Positions 18,301 through 25,272 of a stretch of DNA of 53,407 bases are shown here, in pieces. Under the pieces are notes generated by a model that was not told the origin of the DNA, searched no databases, and saw only the letters and a program-made list of their open reading frames with translations. This stretch comes from Clostridium sp. 28_12 (GTDB lineage Bacteria; Bacillota; Clostridia; TANB77; CAG-508): contig MNRR01000031.1 of assembly GCA_001916055.1 (NCBI GenBank), positions 1 to 53,407 of the forward strand, read 5' to 3'. The first letter of the stretch is position 1. The number at the start of each line of letters is the position of its first letter. Made by a program: the position numbers and the translations under genes.

Positions 18301-18847
18301 CAGTTCATATGAAGTAAAAAGAGGAAATGCAAATTGGAAATTATTTCATGAAGGAATTTATACTACACCAGATGGTGAAATATTAGATCCTAATAGTTAT
18401 ACTGGTGGGGGAAATACTACGATTGTACAATCAGCAATAACTGTTCACAATTATGTTAGAGTAAATGGATATACATATGCACAATTAGGAATAAGTCTTC
18501 CTAATTATAGTGGAAGAACAATTGACTGTAGTTCATATGTTACATGGGTTTTAATAAATTCCGGAGTAAGAGGATTTTCAAATGGAATGGGCCAATGGAC
18601 GTCTAGTTCATTTTATAGTAATGCTTATGGATGGCAACAAGTATCTGTTGATCAAGCTCAACCAGGAGATATACTTGTATATGATGGACATGTAGAAATA
18701 GTTGCAGCACAAGGTAGTGATAGCTTCATTGTTTATAATTGTGGAGGTAATAGTTCTATAAGATCCGCTGGAAGTGGAAACTTAGCAGAAGCATCAGTTT
18801 CAGGACATAAAAAATCACAGATATTAAAAATATTGAGAGTTCCATAA
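15362..18847 (+). CDS. Large membrane-anchored peptidoglycan hydrolase with several lytic domains
   Basis: A 1161-aa protein with one N-terminal membrane helix (about 22-45). Around 220-385 lies a phage-tail-lysozyme-like domain (ACAVLGNLFQESGG with probable catalytic Glu, then YGIAQWTPP). Around 815-990 lies a GH24-like lysozyme region (CYTDGGNRLNFGYGM, LTAISYQWGN). The C-terminus from about 1035 is a NlpC/P60 or CHAP-like Cys peptidase (IDCSSYVTWVL with Cys, GHVEIVA with His). Hydrolases of this kind (VirB1, CwlT, TcpG) open the wall for type IV secretion channels. Three separate lytic modules in one chain is unusual. Confidence 0.82.
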   Translation: MAIINDNTKTKIKIEAKNIVKKVIIILLIVSIITIFLVGAVYVITIDDGTNKKGDWGSTGYGVSQYVNNVQVNDNGTLSSNMETKELWDKMLKNGGRVDKYLDTPEELARLMKAEIVTQYPDVRKNPDEPINWEEIVKNSDTLQGIIKFKRSDENNNKTTMRYAKPEEFQSYIDEYNRTGSEKAKKEALTHFTLQQTVNYSGGVTTGVEAGNNTFISKTNCPNAYQIYEELKKIGFSDASACAVLGNLFQESGGAGTSDINPNDGDSSCYGIAQWTPPNELYSYANQHGLNPSSISTQVEFLKYTLDSGHWWTGSTSENALKQYGYLDKSYTVQEFYSCTDLKKATAMFLGYYEECIRANTSYTINGKYMNLQERAEYEMNNRYTCATAAYAAFAGNSPSDTATNKTQNNSNSSEKKSNCVAIVASWNQKDKKIKTNDPNVQSTYGIGNEETVVSSEYSMTTTTVNYQEMVKPYSVPFDLLWEFLVIGEEKSFVFDFADLIYNSDIQVTIYDNVTVNTDVENWKYSKRTKAEVNVTDKATYYSGTKTYFARSFLVDHVDEPYGDDINYNTIKTIVTKTNTINAVLTKANVWTVNYENDYTYQSPTQSNGLSQSISKADQNYSDSPTRVDRGDNVSYNGSCDEIQNLKQIAIDRVLDEYSKDTSNINATGKVPTSGDVNVVENYTSVKYYERYVNITDNTSNTVSTQNYLQGVAKTKMKTDSDVTEANFVKIFKNREHRKTYKNVTSVASCLFELIETNESTADFSDLIRYLLYMATGNDYGVTEFDFTEFEQSSFSNITNLSNTNILLEYLKSWENNALWKYEKGTISYSNYVAKFITKDKKQYVCYTDGGNRLNFGYGMCHYYSGHYNHVELYSNLGVDITKFGLGSTIDVGIVDSAKLQYIDNDRATTKNKLTLAGLNLKDTQIDALTAISYQWGNHIIDDFISAYKKYGDTEALRQNFANGNDPSDKPFLNGDGSTGSSYEVKRGNANWKLFHEGIYTTPDGEILDPNSYTGGGNTTIVQSAITVHNYVRVNGYTYAQLGISLPNYSGRTIDCSSYVTWVLINSGVRGFSNGMGQWTSSSFYSNAYGWQQVSVDQAQPGDILVYDGHVEIVAAQGSDSFIVYNCGGNSSIRSAGSGNLAEASVSGHKKSQILKILRVP

Positions 18848-18861
18848 GGAGAGTGAAAGAT

Positions 18862-20181
18862 TTGAAAAAAATAATTAAAATACTAGTTTGTTTAGTAATA
18901 ATTTGTGCTATTATTGTTACATTAATAATGATTTTGAAAGATAAGCAGCAAGGGACAGATAAAATTAGAATAGAAGATAAATTTGAAAGTAATGATACGT
19001 ACCAAGCAGACAATGAAAGGATTAAAGAACTAGATAATAGAAATAAATACTTTGCAGTAAAAAAAATAATGGAAAAATACATATATTATATACAAGAAAT
19101 GAAGGGAATAGTTAATTCACAAAAGTATGATGATACAGATATAATGGAAGATGGTATAAATCACTTGTACGATATATTAGATGAAGAGTATATATCAGAA
19201 TTTAATGTAAATAAATCAAATATACAAAATAAAATTAAAGAGTATCAAAATTATGATTTTGAAATAAAAAAAATATATATGTTTGAAAAAAGTAGTAATA
19301 TAAACATTTATTTTGTATATTGGAAATTAGATAATGACACTTTAAATTTTTTAATAAAAACGGATTCTAAAAATATGACATTTTCAGTATTTTTAGGAGA
19401 TTATATGGAAAATAATAAATATGATTATAATATGAATGTAAAAGACATAAAGATAAGTGATAAAAGCATAGAAAAGAATGATAATAATCAATTTCAATAT
19501 GAAAATATTTCCGATGAGTTAATGGCAACGACTTATATCAGCGATATAAAAGAAAAAATATTAACGAATCCTCAAGTTTTATATGAAAATTATATGGAAG
19601 ATAACTATAAAAATGAAAGATTTGGAAGTCTTGAAACATTCGAAAAATATATTAACGATAATAAAAATGAATTTGAAAGCATAGAAACAACTAAATATTT
19701 AGTAAATAAATATGATGACTATATTGAATATGTGTGGCTAGACCAATTTAATAATTATTATATAATAAAAGAGAAAGCAATAATGAATTATACTATGGAA
19801 TTTGATACATATACTATACTAACTGAAAAGTTTAAAGAAACATATGATAAGTCAGGAGATGAGTATAAATGTCAAATGAATGTAGATAAATTTTTCCAAA
19901 TGATTAATAGAAAAGATTATAAAACATCATATAAGTGTTTAGCAGATAGTTATAAAAATAATTACTTTAAAACAGAAAATGATTTTGCAAACTTTGTAAA
20001 AAGTAATTTTTACAAATATAATAAGATAACATTTAAAAAATCTGAACAGAAAGGAAATAGATTATATTCTTTTGAAATAGAATTAACGGATATAACAGGA
20101 AAAAATACTGAAACTAAAAAAGTAAATGTAATAATGCAATTAAAAGACAATTATGATTTTGTAATGTCATTTAGTATGTAA
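18862..20181 (+). CDS. Second membrane-anchored NTF2-like protein of the T4SS-like locus
   Basis: About 439 aa, no named family. One N-terminal helix (IIKILVCLVIICAIIVTLIM) then extracytoplasmic sequence. The C-terminal 100 residues (KFFQMINRKDYKTSYKCL, DFANFVKSNFY) look like an NTF2-like domain of the VirB8/TcpC/lumazine-binding type. Starts: GTG 18853 lies 1 nt after AAGGAG, TTG 18862 is 10 nt after it; I chose TTG. It sits 5-14 nt after the hydrolase gene, so the two are coupled. Confidence 0.6.
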   Translation: MKKIIKILVCLVIICAIIVTLIMILKDKQQGTDKIRIEDKFESNDTYQADNERIKELDNRNKYFAVKKIMEKYIYYIQEMKGIVNSQKYDDTDIMEDGINHLYDILDEEYISEFNVNKSNIQNKIKEYQNYDFEIKKIYMFEKSSNINIYFVYWKLDNDTLNFLIKTDSKNMTFSVFLGDYMENNKYDYNMNVKDIKISDKSIEKNDNNQFQYENISDELMATTYISDIKEKILTNPQVLYENYMEDNYKNERFGSLETFEKYINDNKNEFESIETTKYLVNKYDDYIEYVWLDQFNNYYIIKEKAIMNYTMEFDTYTILTEKFKETYDKSGDEYKCQMNVDKFFQMINRKDYKTSYKCLADSYKNNYFKTENDFANFVKSNFYKYNKITFKKSEQKGNRLYSFEIELTDITGKNTETKKVNVIMQLKDNYDFVMSFSM

Positions 20182-20187
20182 AAATAA

Positions 20188-20227
20188 AAGAATTCCATTA
20201 TAAAGTTAAAAGTGGAATTCTTTTTAT
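20188..20227 (+). terminator. Terminator before pilin genes
   Basis: AAGAATTCCA (20188-20197) pairs with TGGAATTCTT (20213-20222), followed by T residues. Confidence 0.88.
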
Positions 20228-20269
20228 TACAAAAAAATAGTCTCAAATGACAAAAATTCTCAAAAAAAC

Positions 20270-20298
20270 TTGCAAAATGTTGAATTATGCTTTATAAT
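20270..20298 (+). promoter_or_regulatory. Promoter for the pilin operon
   Basis: TTGCAA (20270-20275) and TATAAT (20293-20298) with a 17-bp spacer, 50 bp before the first pilin. It gives the pilin group its own transcription start. Confidence 0.75.
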
Positions 20299-20348
20299 TA
20301 AGATAATAGAGTATTTTAATATGATATTATGTGAAATCAGGTGATAGT

Positions 20349-20786
20349 ATGAAAAGTAGAAAAACAATAAAAATAATGATAATGCTTATAAGTATTTGTA
20401 TAATATTGATAAATTTTAATACAAAGGTTTATGCTATACCAAAAGAAGAAGTTGATTCAACAACACATGATGGTTTTGGAGATGATGCTGGAATAGAGTC
20501 TTTTGATCCAACAGAAAATCCAAGGGCATATAATTTTTTTGGAGGTACTTCTGAAAATAAATTAAAAGAAAAAGCGGGAGTGATACTAGGTTTTATAAAT
20601 TTAATAGGTATTGCGATATCTGTTATTGTTTTAGCTTTAATAGGAATAAAATACATGTTAGGAAGTGTAGAAGAAAAAGCAGAATACAAAAAGACAATAC
20701 TAATGTATTGTCTGGGAGCCGCAATAGTATTTACGGGATCAACTTTACCTAATATCATATATAAACTAGCAACAGGTCTCTTTTAA
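20349..20786 (+). CDS. VirB2/TrbC-like pilin 1
   Basis: A 145-aa protein with a signal peptide ending NTKVYA (cleavage after about residue 29), a hydrophilic N-terminus and two hydrophobic helices joined by a short basic loop (VEEKAEYKKT). This is the layout of VirB2/TrbC major pilins. The GTG at 20331 is in frame but ATG 20349 gives a normal signal peptide. The block GIKYMLGSVEEKAEYKKT is nearly shared with pilin 3 (GIKYMMGSAEEKAEYKKT), which shows gene duplication. Confidence 0.8.
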   Translation: MKSRKTIKIMIMLISICIILINFNTKVYAIPKEEVDSTTHDGFGDDAGIESFDPTENPRAYNFFGGTSENKLKEKAGVILGFINLIGIAISVIVLALIGIKYMLGSVEEKAEYKKTILMYCLGAAIVFTGSTLPNIIYKLATGLF

Positions 20787-20802
20787 TAAAATGGAGGAAA
20801 AT

Positions 20803-21207
20803 ATGGCAAATAAAATATTTAAAATATTAATAAAAATAGTTTTTATAATGATGCTATATCAAATGTTATTAATGCCTAAAGCAAAAGCCACTACATTAGA
20901 TGATATATTTTCGACAGGTGATAATTTCATAAGTGAAGGAAAAAATGGAAGCAAAAAAGATGATTTTGTAGATTATGCAGAGGTTAGACAAAATATAAGT
21001 AATATTGGAAATATTTTGACAGCATTAGGAGTGGTATTTGCTGTAATAATAGGAGGAATATTAGGAATACAAATAATGTGGGGAAGCATTGAGGCTCAAG
21101 CAAAGGCAAAAGAAATGCTAATTCCATATGTAATAGGTTGTATTGTAATATTTGGCGCATTTGGAATATGGAAATTAGCAGTAACTATATTTTCTCAATT
21201 ACAATAA
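20803..21207 (+). CDS. VirB2/TrbC-like pilin 2
   Basis: A 134-aa protein with a signal peptide ending KAKA, then a short charged stretch and two membrane helices (ILTALGVVFAVIIGGILGIQ and a second near 105-125). The loop (GSIEAQAKAKEML) differs most from the other two pilins. GGAGG at 20793-20797 decides for ATG 20803; the upstream ATG at 20791 overlaps the ribosome binding site. Confidence 0.78.
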   Translation: MANKIFKILIKIVFIMMLYQMLLMPKAKATTLDDIFSTGDNFISEGKNGSKKDDFVDYAEVRQNISNIGNILTALGVVFAVIIGGILGIQIMWGSIEAQAKAKEMLIPYVIGCIVIFGAFGIWKLAVTIFSQLQ

Positions 21208-21281
21208 TAATGTTATTAACATTCTGGCAAAACCAGATAAATTATAAAAATGAAATTTAAATATAAAAGGAGGAAAAAATT

Positions 21282-21632
21282 ATGAGCACAAAGACTATGA
21301 AAATATTGACATTTATAGCAACAATATTATTAGTAATATCATTAGGTACATCTACAATATTTGCACTTACACCAAGTCAGGTACAACCAACAGATCCAGG
21401 AACAAATGATATACAAACTTTTGGTGGAAAAATTTTAGGTATATTACAAACAGTAGGTATAGTATTATCAGTAATAATACTAGTAATATTAGGTATTAAA
21501 TATATGATGGGTAGTGCTGAAGAAAAAGCAGAATACAAAAAAACAATGATTCCATACTTAGTTGGTGCGGTATTAATATTCTTGGCTCCAACAATAGCTA
21601 ATACAGTATATACACTAATAAAAGGTAACTAA
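21282..21632 (+). CDS. VirB2/TrbC-like pilin 3
   Basis: A 116-aa protein, the most compact of three tandem pilin-like genes. The signal peptide ends TIFA, then a Pro/Thr-rich segment and two helices separated by GSAEEKAEYKKT. AGGAGG lies 9 nt before the ATG. A terminator follows directly, so the pilins may be made in excess of the channel proteins. Strong similarity to pilin 1 indicates duplication. Confidence 0.82.
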   Translation: MSTKTMKILTFIATILLVISLGTSTIFALTPSQVQPTDPGTNDIQTFGGKILGILQTVGIVLSVIILVILGIKYMMGSAEEKAEYKKTMIPYLVGAVLIFLAPTIANTVYTLIKGN

Positions 21633-21638
21633 TAAAAA

Positions 21639-21673
21639 AAATCGATAAATACTTCCATTTATCGATTTTTTTT
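21639..21673 (+). terminator. Intra-locus terminator after pilin 3
   Basis: AAATCGATAAAT (21639-21650) pairs perfectly with ATTTATCGATTT (21657-21668), loop ACTTCC, then Ts. It divides pilin genes from the ATPase/channel genes. Confidence 0.9.
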
Positions 21674-21718
21674 GTTATAATATAATAAGATAAATTTATA
21701 TAAACAAAGGAGGAAAAT

Positions 21719-22066
21719 ATGGGAACATATAATTTACCAAGAAATGTAAAAGGTGAAGGTAGAATCTTATTTATATTTTCAACAAAGTCTTTGATAACAA
21801 CGAGCATAGGAGGTGCTGTGGGCTTAATATTCTATTTAATATTTAAGCTTATGGGATTAACAATAGTAGGAATTGTGATAACATTAATATTTGCTTTAAT
21901 TGGATATGCAATAGGAATGTTTAAAATTCCAGATACAAACGGCTTAGAAATAACAAGAAAAACAGGTGGAGAAAATATAGATGATGTATTAAAAAGATAT
22001 ATAAAATTTAAAAAAAATAATAAAAAATTATATGTATACACAAAGGAGGAAAATTTAAATGAATAG
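21719..22066 (+). CDS. PrgI family (VirB3-like) protein
   Basis: A 115-aa protein matching the PrgI/VirB3 type of Gram-positive T4SSs. It opens YNLPRNVKGEGRILFIFSTKSL, which is characteristic, followed by two adjacent membrane helices (residues 29-48 and 50-70) and a basic cytoplasmic tail. VirB3-like proteins dock the VirB4 ATPase at the membrane. GGAGG lies 6 nt before the ATG. It overlaps the next gene by 8 nt. Confidence 0.85.
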   Translation: MGTYNLPRNVKGEGRILFIFSTKSLITTSIGGAVGLIFYLIFKLMGLTIVGIVITLIFALIGYAIGMFKIPDTNGLEITRKTGGENIDDVLKRYIKFKKNNKKLYVYTKEENLNE

Positions 22067-23267
22067 TGATACAACAACTCAATTAATACAGATGCTTGTA
22101 TATATACTAATTCCAATAGTAATTGCAGTATTTGGACTTATAGGTTTTTTAGTATATCTATTTTTTAAAGAAAAATCACAAAAAAATAGTGAAAAAACTA
22201 ATATTACTACCAAATCTAGTACAAGTAGCAACACAACAAACAAACAATCTATATTTAATTTTATGGAGTTTGATACAGTAACAGATAATATGATTGTTCA
22301 GAAAAATGGTTCTAGATATTTAATGGTTGTAGAATGCCAAGGAATAAACTATGACTTAATGTCTGGAATAGAAAAAACAAGTGTTGAAGAAGGCTTTGTA
22401 CAATTCTTGAATACTTTAAGATATCCAATACAAATATATATACAAACAAGATCAATAAATCTAGAATCAAGTTTGGTTGTATATAGAGAAAAAGTAAAAG
22501 AAGTAGAAATGAAGTTGAACAACATGCAAGCAAGATATACTCAAATGAGAGAATCAGGAGAATATTCACAAGAACAATTGAAACAAGCATTTTATGAGTT
22601 AACTAAACAATCAAATTTATATGAGTATGGAAAATCAGTATTACAAGATACTGAAAGGATGAGCTTGAATAAGAATATATTGAATAAAAAATATTATATT
22701 ATAATTCCATTTTTTTCAGCAGAGGCTTCAGGAGAGAACTTAGATAAAAAAGAAATTGAAGAAAATGCTTTTTCAGAATTATATACAAGAGCACAATCAT
22801 TAATAAATGCAATTTCTGTATGTGGTGTAAGAGGAAAAATTTTGAAGTCAAATGAATTAGTTGAGTTGTTATACATGGCATATAATAGAGACGAAGCTGA
22901 AACATTTGGATTAGATAAAGCAATGAAGGCAGGATATGATGAAATGTATTCAACTGCACCAAATGTATTAAACAAGAAAATGAAAGAAATTGACAAGATG
23001 ATAGAAGAAAAAGCAATGGATTTGGCAAATGCTAAAGTTGAACAAGCAAAAACAGAATTAGAAAAGCAAATAGAAGAAAGAGAAAACAACATGGATGATT
23101 TGATTTCTCAAATGGCTAAAATTATAATAGAAGAAAATGAACAATATATAGGAAAAGAACTTAAAGATAAAGCCATAGAAAAAGTGGATGAAGATAGTAC
23201 AAATGAAGGAGGTAAGGCAGATGGCAAAAAGAAAACAACAAGAGGTAGAAAAAAATCAACAGTATAA
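22059..23267 (+). CDS. TraC-like / VirB4 N-terminal-domain-like protein
   Basis: A 402-aa protein with one N-terminal membrane helix (residues 12-35), a Ser/Thr/Asn linker and a domain typical of the non-catalytic N-terminal half of VirB4/TraC proteins (VEEGFVQFLNTLRYPIQIYI, then TRSINLESS). A coiled coil (about 310-350) and a basic tail KKKTTRGRKK end the protein. It has no Walker motifs. A separate TraC-like protein beside a full VirB4 is seen in clostridial conjugative elements. It overlaps virB4 by 47 nt. Confidence 0.72.
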   Translation: MNSDTTTQLIQMLVYILIPIVIAVFGLIGFLVYLFFKEKSQKNSEKTNITTKSSTSSNTTNKQSIFNFMEFDTVTDNMIVQKNGSRYLMVVECQGINYDLMSGIEKTSVEEGFVQFLNTLRYPIQIYIQTRSINLESSLVVYREKVKEVEMKLNNMQARYTQMRESGEYSQEQLKQAFYELTKQSNLYEYGKSVLQDTERMSLNKNILNKKYYIIIPFFSAEASGENLDKKEIEENAFSELYTRAQSLINAISVCGVRGKILKSNELVELLYMAYNRDEAETFGLDKAMKAGYDEMYSTAPNVLNKKMKEIDKMIEEKAMDLANAKVEQAKTELEKQIEERENNMDDLISQMAKIIIEENEQYIGKELKDKAIEKVDEDSTNEGGKADGKKKTTRGRKKSTV

Positions 23268-25272
23268 TGAAAATTCACAATTATTAAGAAAACAGACAAT
23301 AAAAGAACTAATTGCACCATCAGGAATAGATGCAAGTAATATAGATTATTTGGAAATAATTTCAAGTGTAAAAAAATATGCAAGAAGTTTCTTTGTATCA
23401 ACATTGCCAAGAATGTGTACATTCCCTGAATTATTTAGAGATATGTATTTCTTTGGAGATATAAATACATCAATATATATAAACCCAATTCAAGAAGCAA
23501 GATCACAAAACGAATTAAATAGAGTAATAAATGAGTTGGAAACGGAAAGAATTGTTGCAGCAGATAAAGGAAATATAAACAGAGAAAGTAATTTAACACA
23601 AAAAAGATTCGAAGCAGAACAATTAAGAGATGAAATTGCAGCAGGTTTTAATAAATTATATGAAGCTTCAGTAATTTCAACAATATTCACATATAATTTA
23701 AGTGATTTAGACAGGCTTACAAAATTATTAGCAACAGAAATGTCAAAATCTTTAGTAGGTGTTAAAACTGCATGGGCAATGCAAGAAGATGCATTTAAGT
23801 CTAATTTACCATTAATGAATGACAAAATAAAAAAAATACATACATTTGATAGACGTTCAATGTCAACAGTATTTCCATTTGTAACATCTGAAGTAGGGCA
23901 TTCAACCGGAATACCATTAGGATTTAACAAACAAACAGGAACACCTATATTATTTGATAATTTTCATAGCTCACTTACAAATTATAATATGGTAATATTT
24001 GCAAAATCTGGTGCTGGTAAATCTGTAACAATGAAAACATTAATAAGTAGATCATCGCTATTAATGGGAATAGAAAGTTTAGCATTAGATGCCGAAGGTG
24101 AATATGAAGTTGTAGCAGAGTCTTTAGGTGGAATAAATGTTGTACTTAGTCCAACTTCGAAGACTGTAATTAATTTATTTGATTTGGAAACAGAAACTGC
24201 AAAAGATGAAATAACTGGAAAAGAGAGAATGGTTCTTAATGTAGAAAATAAAGTTGAAGACGTAACTCAAGCATTGCTAACAATGGCTAGAGGTAGTACA
24301 AGAAGTTCAGAAGTAAATGAATTGACAAAACAAATTATTGCAGAGTCAGTTGCAGAAGAATATGCTGCATTAGGAATAACAAATAATCCTAACAGTTTAT
24401 ATGAGTCTTCTAGAAGTTTTAACAGAGGAGATAAATTATATAGGGATAAGAAAAAAATGCCAACAATAGGTTCTTGGTATAAAAGAATACAAGCGAAAGC
24501 ACAAGAAAATATGAATGATGATTATAGATATCATTATAGTTATTTGTTAAAAGTTATGAAGCAATATATAAGAGAATATAATGGACAAATGGCTTATTTT
24601 GATGGGCAATCAACATTTGAATTACTTGAAGGGGCACCTTTTATAAATTTGGACATATCTCAGTTAGAGGAAAAATTTGCCAGACCTCTTGCTCAACAAA
24701 TTCTTTTAACATGGATATGGGAAAAATTTGTTAAGAAAAATAGTGAAGATAGAAGTAGAGCTACTAAAAAAAGAGTAATAGTCGATGAAGCATGGATGTT
24801 ACTTCCATACCCTGAGGCCGTGGACTTTTTAAATACAATGGCTAGACGTGCAAGAAAAAGAAATGTTTCACTTGCAGTAGTTTCACAGAGATTCCAAGAT
24901 TTCTATGAAAAGCCAGAAGCTCAGGCTGTACTTACATCTTCTGATACAAAGTTATTTTTAGCACAAGATAAATCTGAAATACAATATTTAAAAGAAGTAT
25001 TTAAGTTAAGTGAAGGAGAAGCTGGATTTTTAGTAACTTGTGGAAAGGGTGAAGGATTACTTAAAGTTGGTTCTGAATCTGCAATTTTACAAATAACCCC
25101 TACTCAAAAAGAGTTCGAGTTCGTTGAAACAAATTTAAACAAGTTAGTAAAAAATAGGGCTAATAGAATTGATTATGAAAAAGAAAAGCCTAATACAAAA
25201 GTTAATATTTTTATTATGTATAATACTTGTTTTAGGTACAATATTTCCAAAAACAATTTCATATGCAAGTAG
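23221..25272 (+). CDS. virB4: VirB4-like T4SS ATPase
   Basis: About 683 aa. The ATPase that powers substrate and pilus assembly in type IV secretion. Walker A is AKSGAGKSVTMK (near residue 262), Walker B is RVIVDEAWMLLPYPEA, and the later block MARRARKRNVSLAVVSQR is typical of VirB4/TraC. AAGGAGG (23206-23212) points to ATG 23221; an upstream ATG at 23188 is less likely. The last 98 nt overlap the start of the virB6-like gene in another frame, so the C-terminal 30 residues may be an artefact of reading into it. Confidence 0.92.
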   Translation: MAKRKQQEVEKNQQYNENSQLLRKQTIKELIAPSGIDASNIDYLEIISSVKKYARSFFVSTLPRMCTFPELFRDMYFFGDINTSIYINPIQEARSQNELNRVINELETERIVAADKGNINRESNLTQKRFEAEQLRDEIAAGFNKLYEASVISTIFTYNLSDLDRLTKLLATEMSKSLVGVKTAWAMQEDAFKSNLPLMNDKIKKIHTFDRRSMSTVFPFVTSEVGHSTGIPLGFNKQTGTPILFDNFHSSLTNYNMVIFAKSGAGKSVTMKTLISRSSLLMGIESLALDAEGEYEVVAESLGGINVVLSPTSKTVINLFDLETETAKDEITGKERMVLNVENKVEDVTQALLTMARGSTRSSEVNELTKQIIAESVAEEYAALGITNNPNSLYESSRSFNRGDKLYRDKKKMPTIGSWYKRIQAKAQENMNDDYRYHYSYLLKVMKQYIREYNGQMAYFDGQSTFELLEGAPFINLDISQLEEKFARPLAQQILLTWIWEKFVKKNSEDRSRATKKRVIVDEAWMLLPYPEAVDFLNTMARRARKRNVSLAVVSQRFQDFYEKPEAQAVLTSSDTKLFLAQDKSEIQYLKEVFKLSEGEAGFLVTCGKGEGLLKVGSESAILQITPTQKEFEFVETNLNKLVKNRANRIDYEKEKPNTKVNIFIMYNTCFRYNISKNNFICK

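Noticed and set aside
22694..23422. Several minus-strand ORFs opposite the TraC-like and VirB4 genes
   Set aside because: Leu/Ser/Phe-rich translations typical of antisense of A-rich genes, with no start signals.
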